Assembly: GCF_016859285.1 (NCBI RefSeq)
Contig: NC_053418.1
Location: 27,217,329 to 27,281,328, forward strand
Length of the DNA stretch: 64,000 bases
Direction: 5' to 3'
From: Xiphias gladius
Lineage: Eukaryota > Chordata > Actinopteri > Istiophoriformes > Xiphiidae
The notes under the pieces are model-generated. The model was not told where the DNA came from and did not search any database. It saw nothing but the letters and a program-made list of their open reading frames with translations. Of the stretch, positions 12,701 to 22,960 are shown one piece after another (position 1 is the stretch's first letter; every line of letters starts with the position of its first letter). The translations under genes and the position numbers were made by a program.

Positions 12701-14465
12701 TTTGTTCCCTCAAATTAGCAGTGGAAAAAAAAAAAGTTTGACCCAATACCTGTCTGGTTCTGTAAAAGGGCAGAAAGTCCCTGCCCTACACAAATGTCCA
12801 CTCCATGAGCCTTAACCAGTTGCTATGGTTGTTGTAATAATTAAAAAGTTACAACTGTTGTAATAAATTATAATTTGGTGGGATCTGATTAAGAGATTTG
12901 GGTCCTTAATTTGGTGCAGAGCTATGTAGCCATGTCAAGTCGATGTTTTCCAAATAAAATGTTCAAGCAGCACCAATATTTTATTCAATATTTTTGGCTG
13001 GACCGCAACTGTGGGGCCACACCTCTAAACACAAATGTAAGGGAGGGAGGGAGGTTACACCATTGGTCAGACAATTTCAAAAGGAATTGGCGCAAATAGT
13101 TTCTATGCAGTGTTGCCAACTTAAGCACGTTTGTCGCTAGATTTACTGACTGTTATCACATAAAATCAGGATTTTAGCAGCAGCTTGGAAATGGCTTGGA
13201 AGTGACTGCTGGTTAACATATAGTCTTAATGGGCTGCGTTTCAGTCACTATTTCATACCTGTTCTGTTGTCTGACAACAGAAACAGAAAAACATGTAAAT
13301 GAGAACAGCTTAATTGGGAATTCAGCTGTATTAAATTACTGTATATGTGAGCCCAGAGAAAAGGAGAGAAGCAAACAGATAAAGGGCAGCCCAGCCATGT
13401 ACTAGGTTTTGACATAGTATTGTTGAAATAAGTGATGACATTACAATATGTAAAGTTAAATGGGTCACTTGTAGTGGCAAACCAAAAGAGAATTGTCATT
13501 ATCATATCCCGTCTGGTCCAAAATCAACAGAGAGACTATTGTGCCACAAGTCACAGAATGATTCTTATTGGAGAAATTGGTCACAGCACACAGTGCGTCA
13601 CACCTTGCTTGCTATAGGGCTGCATAGCAGCAGATTAGTCAGAGTGCCCATGCTGGTCATAATGTCTTGGCTCATCTGTGTAGTTCCTATCAGCTTTACA
13701 GAGCTGTTTAGCTTCTTTTAGCTCCTTGCTTTGGTTTTCTGGCCTGGAAACTTTGCTGTCTTGAATCTTGTTTACAGCTACAATAGGCAGCTGTTTTCAG
13801 GAAAAAAAGCTCTGATAACCCTGTACACAGCCTGCCCAGCACCAAGCAGCTGACAGACAAAGTTAGCAACACAGTGGAGCATTTAACAGCAAAAGAGTCA
13901 CATATTTCCTTCAGGAGTAGGTGGAGACCAGAAGAGAGCTATGAGAGAGTACATATGGACTTGCATTCATCAGATGGATGCAAACATGACTCCAAATGAA
14001 TGATGGAGTTGCTGTGAGTTGGCTTGATTTGTAACAACTTATGGTGATAATATGTCGGATTTTTTTTTTTAAGGCTTGTTCTGCTGCCCCCAAGTGGCTA
14101 GAAAATTAAATAATGTGATACTTGTGTTTTACAGACCAATGGGATCATCTTACATCCATTATGCTGAGTCCTCTATGAAGAACGGGTTTGGCTTGAAATA
14201 TCTGCACAGATTTTTCAACATCCCCTTCTTGCAGCTACAGGTTATTTTTTATTTCTCAGTTGGTTTCATTTATATGGTGATCATTTTATTTTTATCTATT
14301 TTTTCCAGGCTTTGCTGGTTTAAATAGATAATTGATATGCTTCTGTTATGAGTACACAATTCTGTTAATTGGACAAAATGATACTGGGGTGACTGTATTG
14401 TTTGACCTTACTTTCTGTGACTATAAAGGTGTCTTCTCAGCGCTGTGCCCAGTTATTTGTGTGTG

Positions 14466-14520
<55 letters not shown>

Positions 14521-17500
14521 AGAGACCCTCCTGAGGCAGCTGGAGACCAACCAGCTGGACATGGACGCCACCCTGGAGGAGCTCTCTGTCCAGCAAGAGA
14601 CTGAAGATCAAAACTATGAGATGTACTATTTGTTTTTTGTTTTTTTTTATTTGTTTTTTTCCCTCTGCCAGCATACTGCTGTACAGAGCCTCTAGAGAGA
14701 CAAAGGCAAAAGCTTTATCTTCCTCAAGTTTCCAGTTCACACCAGATAGTAAATTGTGTGCTCCTGATATTTTCTGGTGAGAACCTTTACATATGTCACT
14801 AATGGGCTTCACATTGCTGGGAACACAATAGACAATAGACTAGCTGTGGTTCTATCCAGCTTCCAAATGTTGTGCCATGGGGGTATATTTCCTCAACCTA
14901 AGTTTTATTCTTATTATAAGAAAACATTTGTTTTTTCTTTTTCTCAAGAATGCATTAGTGCAGTTATTATTCATGACGCTCAGATAATTTTGGCTGTAAG
15001 TTGTCAGAAGACACAACAATTCAAACATGTAAAGGTGGTAGTGTATAGTTACTGTCAGCTTTTTTAAAAAGTACAAATCAACATTTGTCTGGGGAATAAA
15101 TGCTGAGTCTGCGAAATAATTTAACCAACAAAGACAACTTCCTTCTCAAGTACTGCTTATTTCCAGTAATGGCAATGTGTTCCTCTTGACAGACAGATTT
15201 GAGAAGTTGTTTCCCACATGCTGTGTATTTCTTTGTATCCCAGAATATTTTTTGAGTGATTAACTAGCTTATAGCACAGGACAATGTCAAAACATTGTCA
15301 AGACAATTGAAATGTTCAGGGTGACTTTTACTGAATCAAGAGTGTTATTTACACTCTACAGTGGTGCACTGTATTCCTAGCCAGATGATATTGCAAGTGA
15401 ATCACAGTTTATTAACCAGTCCTGTTGTGATTTCTGCAGTTTCCTTGAGAACTTGGAGTCTCGCAGTAAGAGCTATGGCTCTCCTGGTCCAGCCAATGGT
15501 CAGAGTTCCTCCTCAGGCTCCCAGTCCCCCATCGTCCCTCCCAGTGGGGCCTCCACAGGCAGCTCCAGCCCCAGCACTCCTCAGCCCCCCATCCCCTCCC
15601 AGCTGCTCCCACAGTCACCATCTGTGTCTGCATCTTCCCCTCCACCTCCCACGGCAATGGTTAGCGGGGCATCTTCACCTACTGTTGAGTCAAAGCCATC
15701 AGCCCAATCTCCCGAACACCATCAATCCTCAGTCCCATCTGGAGTGTTGGCCCCCCAGAAACGCAGCTTCATCTCCCGCTGGTTTGGTTCATCACCTGCT
15801 GCTGATGCTCCTGTTTCTGCACCAGGTGAGTCTCCTCTTACATTATTTAAGCAGTAATTTGTTGACCAGCCAACCAGCAGAGAATTTGAGGAAACCTGTG
15901 CTGCTATTCAAGTAATTGAAAAATGCCATTGGTTCCTCCTCAGTATCATCAAACAGTAAGAAGATCTCACTACATACCATCACCACAGCATGATTTTGAA
16001 AAGGGGATTGAAAGTGATTAGTTTTGCTGTGCACAAAGTCTGATTCCCAGTCACCCACAACTAGAGAAGAATCCTTATTTGACAATGTTCTGGCAATTGC
16101 ATCTAATTCCTCAGCATGTGGAATACAAGTATATAGGCTGTCCACATCCAAAGTGTCCAACATAATGTTTTTTTTCTATCTGATAGTCATTTAACTGCTT
16201 CAAAAGGTCTTTAGTATCTTTTAGAAAAAATGGCTGTTTGCTGATTGAATTGGATATGGAACTTGCAAAAAGTCCAATGCCTGCTGAAACATGTTGGTTA
16301 TCCACTGGAATGGTACAAGTTGATTAGGGAACCAATGCTTCCAGTGCATCTTGGACGGAAGCCTTTATTTCCATGAGAAGGAGGGTACAGGCCAGTGAGT
16401 GTATTGAATACAGATTATAAATTGTACGCATCAATTTTGACACATGGCAGCGGTGATGCCCCTCTTGATACACTACAATCAAACAGGTTTTAAAAGAAAC
16501 AGGCCAATCCATGATAACATACTGAGAGCCCTCCGCATTATTGATCATATAAATAAAGAAGAAAATGTTCAATCCCTCCTAGCCTAGATGCTGAGTAGGC
16601 TTTTGATTCTGTTGGATGGAAATTCTTATATTAAGTAATGGACAGATTTGGGTTTGGTAAAGGATTTACCAAATTAATAATTTGATTTAATTAATATAGA
16701 CCCTATACTCATCCCTGTATCCTTTAAAAATAAAGGCAGTCTCTCCAATCTTATAGTTTTATGGAGGATGAGAACCCTCTTTAACCTTTTTATTGAACTT
16801 CTGGCCCAAGTTACTAAAGCTTTGGAGGGTATAACTATAGGAATAAAAGAACATTAAATCTGCCTAAACCAAAATCCAGGCTCAGGGTTACCTCTGTTAT
16901 CTTAAAGATGTATAGGAGTTACTCTGGATATCAGAATCAGAAAAACTATCCACGCAGGGAAATTGCTTTGTTACAATTGGTCAACACTCAGTTAGTAAAG
17001 GAAGTAAATAAGATAAAAGTAAAAAAATAATATAAATAGTAATAATAATAAATACAAAGTAAATTAATAGAAAAATGTACAAATGCAAATGTGCAAAAAG
17101 TAAATAGTAATGTGCAAGGTAGAATCACATTATGGAAAAAAGTGCAAAGCAGATTAACAGTAATTTAGCAGTAAATTAACCGTAATGTGCAAAGTTAAAC
17201 TGAATGAAAAGTGTAATGTGAGTCAACAGTAAATTAACAGTAGTTTAACAGCAGAGTTCGAATGGAGTAATTGTATAACTGGATGGCCACAGGAAGGAAG
17301 GACCTCCTTTGGCATTCAGTTGAGCACTTGGTCATTCAGTCTCTGGCTGAACGTGAAACAGAGCATCCTACTTGCTGCAACTACACGCAGAAGGTCCAGC
17401 TCCACCCCCCAGGACTGAGCCGACCTTCTGAGCCTTCTCAGTCTGTTGGTTTAGGCCACCCTCAGGCCACTACCCCAGCAGACCAGAGTAGAAAAAAATT

Positions 17501-20500
17501 GGCACTGGCCAGCACAGACTCATGAAACATCCATAGCATGGTGCCACAGATGTTGAAGGACTTGAGCTTCTGTAGGTGCCAGGTCTCCATGTTGTACCTG
17601 AAGTCCGAGGTGTACAGGCTAAAGAGAAAAGGGGACAGAACATTGCCCTGTGGCACTCCCTGTACTGCTCACCACTGTGTCTAACACACAGTTCTGAAGG
17701 CGCACATACTGAGGTCCAATAAGGTAGTCAATGATCCAGATAACCAGAGGAGCATCAACCTGTATGGCAGTCCTCTTCCTCCTCAGCAGGGCAGGCTGAA
17801 TGGTGTTAGGGCATTGAAGAAATTGAAGAACATAACCAGTCATGGTCCTCATACCTCTCAAGGCCTCCCTGGTGTCATTCTGCTGCAGTTTGTGCTCCAG
17901 CTTCTTCCTATAGGCCATCTTTCCTTCTCTGATATTCGCTGAGAACTGTTTCTGGACCCTCTTCACTGCCTCCCTGTCCCCTGACCTGAATCCCTCCTTC
18001 TTCTCTTTAAATATGTGCACGTAAATATGCACGTATTATTCAGAAAACACAGGCGGTCTAATTCAACTGTGCCTCCATCCAAAAACTGGTGAATAGGTTT
18101 AATTTTACCTAACATTTACTGTATATGAAGTACCTTGGGGTATGGCTACCCAAACATAAGTCTTCCCTGTATGCTATACATTATAAATGGATTAACAAAA
18201 ACATGATAATGATAATAAGGGGAGGTGAGGCTTACTCCCCCTTGATCTCAGCAGCAGGCTGTAAATAGAAATTATTATTTCTATTTACAGCACTCCCTCT
18301 TAAACAGTTGAGAGAGTGAGTCAAGCATATTTATTTGTTTATATGGAACAAAAAGAGACCTCAAGTAAAATACTCAACATTTCAGCTGCCAGGGCAGTGG
18401 GGGAATGCAAGTTGGCCAGTTTATGATACACACTTTGCACCAGCATTGACTGATCACAGATCTTGGCAATTGACTAACTGACTAGACAGAATTTTTATGA
18501 GGACTTTCAGGTCTGCCAGTTTTTTTGTAAGGGAGATAAGTGGTCCCAATCCCGAAAACCCCTCCTAATGATTCAGATTTTTATAGGTGCTTATAAGTAA
18601 CAGAGGGATTATAGGCAAATTAAACAAGGGCATCACCTCAGTGAACAAAAACTCAGCAAATGTTTTTAAGGCAGCATTGGGAAAAATAAATGAGGATGGA
18701 AATACCTGAAGAACTGTGGTTACATGCCTGCAAAACTGTGTACCTCAACTAATTCACTGACCTGGAGGGAGTTTTGTTGGAAGAATTTGATTCAGTTCTT
18801 TATAACTCCTAAACAAAAATCCAAATTAAATGGGAACCAGTGCTCTTGCTGGAGGGAGTGTGGATCAGTACACATGGACCATGCCCACATATTTTGATAT
18901 TGTTCACATATTGAGGCTTTTTGAGAGAAAGTCAGATGTTAAATATCAGGAATTCTTGGCTAAATATTGATGGGTAATTTTTTTCTCAGTATCTTAGCGT
19001 TATTTCTGAAGGTTTGTTTAGATGTGATATCTCCCTCAAATAAAATCTTAGTAAATGCTGGCTTCAGAGAACCATCCCACAATTGCAGGATGAAATGGGG
19101 TTATTACTCACAGGAGGATGGCAATGGGTCTTTTTTTTTTAATCTTGTCATTAGGTAATCATGCTGACGTTGGCTGACCTCATTCAGACCTCATGTTTTT
19201 GTCCTACACATCTGTTTGTTAAATTTTTGAATGATATTTAAAATAAAAGTTAGGGACCTGTGCTGGGAGCTTTTTAATGTTAAAGCTTACTTTTGAATTA
19301 AGTTGACTTATATGATTATTACTTACATACATTTGGCTCTGTTTTCCTCAGAGGACCCTGCTGCACCAGTTTGTCCTGCTAAGGTTCAGAGTGTGGATGA
19401 CTTCGTACCAGATGAGAGACTGGACAAGAGTTTCCTGGAGGACAGCCTGCCCGCAAAGACCAAGGTGCCTCAACCTGCATCGGCTCCGGCTGCGGACAGT
19501 GAAAGGTGAGATTGAGATGTTTGAGTATTTTTGAGAAAGTCTGTTAATCCTAGGGAAGTTGTTTTTGTTTGTTATTTATATAACATAAACCTTGCCTAAT
19601 TTTATTAGCCTAATTTTGGATAGGAATCAAAGCATTATTAATAGTGTGTATATTCACTTGAATGGGAAAGTGGTCTCAGACTTTTGGACCCCACTGCATG
19701 TATATTATTTTTGAAAAATTAACTTTTTTTTGATATGTCAGGATATATGGGCTACATTTATCAGGGTTTTGTGCATTTAAAAAGGTGCATTTGAACGTTT
19801 TATGTCATGGAGGGTCTTGTTTCAGCTGCATTGTGCAGTAGCCCACAATAGTAGGCCCTCTCTCCAAGAGTAAAGGTAAAAAGGCAGTTTTCCTGTTCTT
19901 TCTCTGTTCCAGTGATGGCGAAGACAGAGCAAACCCCATGGTGTCTGGTTTCCAGGATGAGCTGGATCCTGATGACACTGAGCCCAGCCTTCCCCAACCT
20001 AGACCCCTGCCCCCCAGTAAAGATATCACTCTAACCAGTGACGAGGAGGAGGGGGTACCAGCAGCCCACCCTATCACACAGAACCAAGACTTGGACAGTG
20101 AACCTGAGCTGAAAGCGTAAGTCTTTTTTACTGGCAACAAGGCAACATCTTGTGTCGCAAAGGGGTTTTGTTGCTTTCCCTACAAATCATACTTTGATAA
20201 ATCATTTCTAAAACAAGCTTTATGGAATTGAGAATGTAAGCAGGGTTTAAACTTAGTTTAAATTTAAACTTGAATTCTCGATTTTGCCATTTGTTACACA
20301 ACCTTTTCTGTCATCTGAATGAGTGCAACATCATGAATGTGTTCCTGGAGGGACTGTCTGAAATGTGTGCCGTTATACCCATATTTAAACAATTTTGTGA
20401 CATCATCAGGGTTATTTATTCAGACTTTGGACATCTTCCTCCAGAGTCACAAAAGACATTATACAACAGTTATTGAGTAGTTACTGAGACCACTTTCACT

Positions 20501-22960
20501 TGAATGGGAAAGTAGTCTCAGACTTTTTCTCTAAGACTGTATATCGAATAAAATACTAATATATTTTAATATATCCTAAGCTAATTAATTATCATCCTGT
20601 TTCAGGCCTGTGATTCTCATCGCAAAACCAAAGGTGGCATCTAAAGCTCCAGAGCCCAGAGGCCAGACCACAGCGCCCATCTCCCTCACCTTAATTCCAA
20701 CGGATGAACAGCCGGCCCAACACCAAGGCAAGAAGGGAAACACACCCAAACCTGAGGACTCTGATACTGACCCTGAGGCCCCTGTAGCCCAGCAAATGCT
20801 CTCTTTTGTCATGGATGACCCCGACTTTGAGTCTGAAGCGTCAGACACACCAAAAATAGCAAAGGTAAAGTAGAACCGATTCACCGAAGATTAAAGGTTA
20901 AATCAGTTCACGGCTGGCTTTACTACTGAGAGCCTGAGCTGTTAACCTGTGTTAGTTTTGAGTCAGGCATCATTTGATCAGTCATTCAGTCAAATCCAAA
21001 GTTTGATACAAATCAGACACAACACGACATACCGGCTAGTACAAGTAAAAATTGGATGAGATTTTAAATGCACTTCAGTCACATTGCCATGTCAGAAGCC
21101 TTTATTTTTCCAGTCTTTATTTATTTATTTATTTTTTTAAATCTTAACGTATTCTCTTGTCATTGTCTATATTTGGTTGCCCCATTCTTCCTAGGATACA
21201 TTTCCAGTCAGGGATGAGCTTCTGTCCGATCTCTCTGACGATGACATGCAGTTAGCCAAAGTGCCAGAACCTCTAAAGCCCACTGTGATCTCCTTCAAAC
21301 AAAAGGACAATACCGACCTGTTTGGCCTCGGCATCCAAGAAGAGGCTCCCACAGCCAAGGACAGCAGCGAGGAGCAGGAAGGCAAGTCATGAAATATCTG
21401 TTATGTCTTTCTAACTCTGTAATTTTCAGTTCAAACTTAATTCACATTTTAATCAGAATTTAGAGTATTATCGATGAATGAACTGTTGCTATTGTTATGA
21501 TGAGTAACTTAACACAATATCTGTTAGTAAATTATATGTATGGGTGGGAATCATTGGGAAACACACGATTTGATGGGATTCCAATTCTTGGTGTCATGAT
21601 TCTTGATTCAGAATTGATTCATGTTAAATAAATAGAACTTGGGCAGTATTTTCAGGTAGTTGGTCTTGATGAAGGGTCACTGTCTGACTAAACAGGAAAA
21701 AAAGCAGAGAAAAGCATGTACGAGTACACAGCTTTTAGAATTTAATATGTAAACCTGTTACAGTCCTTTGCCAGACTCAATTAAATTAACCTATATACTG
21801 ACCATCACCACTGTCTAAATGACGTTGGTAGAAACTGAAGTTGTTGGTTTACATGTTCTGGGATAGTGCTCCACTGTGCTGTTAATAACGTTCTGTCTCC
21901 ACCAGTGGGGAATAGCTTATCTGTTGCAGCACTGGCACCAGGTGAAGCGAACATGTGTACCATACTGTATAGATGCAGATCTTCTGAAATAAAGTAGGCT
22001 ATGGACCGAGTTATTTTCTTCATCTGATCGGAGTTGGCTGGAAGTCTTGTAAAGTAGTGGTTGGCTAGCTAGTTCACTAGTGCTGGAATTCAATGCTCCA
22101 ATTCACTAACATTCATCTTTGGGCGATCGCTTACAAAATATTCACAAAATACCCACGTCTTGCAGAGCTAATTTTTAAGTTATTAATTCCAAAATGCAGC
22201 CAAACACTTAGGTTCAACTTAAGTGAAAACTTAAACTCTAGATAACCTACTACCCATTGATTCCAGCCCAGTCTGTAGTGCTCACTGCCTTTCTCACCCT
22301 AAAATATGAACTATAGTTACAAACTGTACATAGTTGTCCACTCAAAATGACATTGGTATTGTGATGCCTGGATTTTAATGTATTTTTGAAATATTTTTTG
22401 ATGTGAATCATTTGGGTTTTGGAGCAAAAACAAAGGGCTTAGCTCTTTTAATGTTTTCATCAAATGCTGGAAAAATTAGCTTTCTGTTCTCTCTGAAAGA
22501 TTTTTTTTTTTTAATACTTATAAAAAGACTTGATTTTCACATTTTTAAAATGATGTATAACCGCTTCAGCTATACATCACCAGGGACTAGTGTATGAGTT
22601 TGCTCTTCTTTCAGAGAAAGAAAGTAAACACTCCTCTAAAGAAAAGAAGAAAAAGAAGAAGAAAAGCAAAGAGGTAAAGTAGCTGTTGTTCATATTGAAT
22701 ACGATTAGCAGTAATGTGTTTAAAGGTTAATCATTTCAATACACTAAATTCTGACCTTCCGCTTTCAGGAGGATGACAAAAGCAAGAAGAAACACAAACA
22801 TAAGAAAAAGGAAAAAGACGAAGCTGCTGCAGGAGATGACAAAGAGAAAAAGAAAAAAAAATCCCGGACCAAGAAAACAGAAGTGGATGAATTGGAGGAC
22901 TTTCTGGGCGGAGGAGCAGGATTGATCAAAAGAGATGACGGTGATTATGAAGAACTATAA
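6797..22960 (+). CDS. rabl6: RABL6 (Rab-like GTPase 6, Parf/RBEL1), complete coding region
   Basis: Rab-like GTP-binding protein implicated in cell proliferation and ARF-pathway binding. Coding exons: 6875-7004, 7147-7281, 7649-7696, 8334-8386, 8589-8677, 11165-11305, 14135-14240, 14519-14622, 15440-15825, 19352-19505, 19913-20116, 20606-20864, 21195-21381, 22615-22673, 22769-22960. Phases agree throughout and give 748 aa (human about 729). The start [15 protein letters not shown] matches human. Residues 44-230 are the GTPase domain: P-loop GDRNTGKST at 50-58, WDVVDKG at 99-105 in the switch II place, and NHRD at 175-178 in place of NKxD. Residues 270-600 are a Pro/Ser-rich disordered tail with [12 protein letters not shown] near the end. 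Residues 667-720 are a Lys-rich stretch, and the end is DYEEL. The 5' UTR may start at acceptor 6796 or include an earlier exon at 6610-6674. Odd points are a GC donor after 21381 and a microsatellite acceptor before 14519. Confidence 0.96.
9072..9897 (+). mobile_element. Tc1/mariner-like element, internally deleted, in rabl6 intron
   Basis: The ends are inverted repeats: the left end reads ACAAGTTTTAGAACAACTAA then TTTTTCCAGTTTTTATTGAA, and the right end is its reverse complement (TTCAATAAAAACTGGA, then GTTCTAAAACTTTAATCAG). Between them is a Tc1 transposase C-terminal trace reading [15 protein letters not shown] on the plus strand. At about 826 bp it is shorter than a full Tc1 (about 1.3-1.6 kb), so most of the transposase is gone. 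A sister copy with the same internal segment is at 41611-42190. Confidence 0.85.
11928..12698. mobile_element. pogo/Tigger-like non-autonomous DNA element
   Basis: Terminal inverted repeats: the left end reads CGGTGGAATCCGCTTATAGT followed by GATCA, and the right end is TGATCAATATAAGTGGGTTC followed by CACTG. The CAGTGGAACCCGCTTATA motif is typical of pogo/Tigger elements, and TA lies next to both ends. The roughly 770 bp interior is AT-rich with no transposase reading frame. It sits in the rabl6 intron between the exons at 11165 and 14135. Confidence 0.75.
13600..13950. repeat. dispersed repeat, copy 1
   Basis: Contains a block around CAGCTTTACAGAGCTGTTTA followed by GCTTCTTTTAGCTC, then GCAGCTGTTTTCAGG and AAAGCTCTGATAA. 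The same order of blocks occurs at 28200-28470 (CAGCTCTACAGATCTTTTCA, GCAGCTGTTTAAGTG, GGCTCTGATAA). It is non-coding and its family is not known to me. Confidence 0.55.
14459..14516. repeat. (TG)n microsatellite abutting a rabl6 splice acceptor
   Basis: About 28 TG units with one GC interruption, ending directly in the TAG acceptor (14517-14518) of the rabl6 exon 14519-14622. The tract takes the place of a normal polypyrimidine tract. Confidence 0.97.
15850..16330 (-). mobile_element. Penelope-like or related reverse-transcriptase fragment
   Basis: On the minus strand, 16163-15843 reads [20 protein letters not shown], and later [11 protein letters not shown] and a [15 protein letters not shown] block. 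These are the LDVxSLYTxIPH and YIDD..LLAFxxYLN neighbourhoods of Penelope-type reverse transcriptases. A preceding piece ([10 protein letters not shown], then DTKDLLKQL) lies just upstream at 16305-16165. Only part of the RT is present, with several breaks, and no endonuclease is visible. It sits in the intron after rabl6 exon 15440-15825. Class assignment is from motif memory. Confidence 0.6.
16335..16930 (+). mobile_element. L1-like LINE fragment, 5' part of an interrupted copy
   Basis: Plus-strand translations give [20 protein letters not shown], then LDAE-AFDSVGW (RT domain A) and [18 protein letters not shown], in the order expected for an L1-type reverse transcriptase. Stops and frameshifts are frequent. 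The copy is cut by the minus-strand LINE at 16935-18035 and resumes at about 18040. Confidence 0.7.
16935..18035 (-). mobile_element. L2/Rex1-like LINE, 3' part, inserted in the L1-like LINE
   Basis: On the minus strand, 18032-17460 carries [45 protein letters not shown], and after a jump [20 protein letters not shown]. The jump goes from HLQK straight to LKSFNIC, so the catalytic SDD region has been deleted. Plus strand 16935-17260 looks like its AT-rich 3' untranslated tail (GAAATTGCTTTGTTACAATT, then repeated GTGCAAA/TTAACAGTA units). A second, complementary copy is at 31240-32095. Confidence 0.75.
18040..19255 (+). mobile_element. L1-like LINE fragment, 3' part of the interrupted copy
   Basis: Plus-strand translations give [20 protein letters not shown], then [19 protein letters not shown], and at the end [20 protein letters not shown] followed by C. 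That last block is the C-x3-C-x-H-x-C-like zinc knuckle that ends fish L1 ORF2. The A-rich tail near 19235-19250 marks the probable 3' end. Read with 16335-16930, this is one L1-like copy split by a younger LINE. Confidence 0.7.
21535..22330. other. rabl6 intron sequence with possible old repeat
   Basis: Intron between rabl6 exons 21195-21381 and 22615-22673. The part near 21540-21620 (GGGATTCCAATTCTTGG, TTGATTCAGAATTGATTCAT) resembles decayed short repeats seen in many fish genomes. No gene is visible. Confidence 0.3.

Noticed and set aside
14459-14812. Long open frames of Val-Cys or Thr-His repeats across the TG tracts
   Set aside because: Artefacts of the TG/CA microsatellites at 14459 and 35238.
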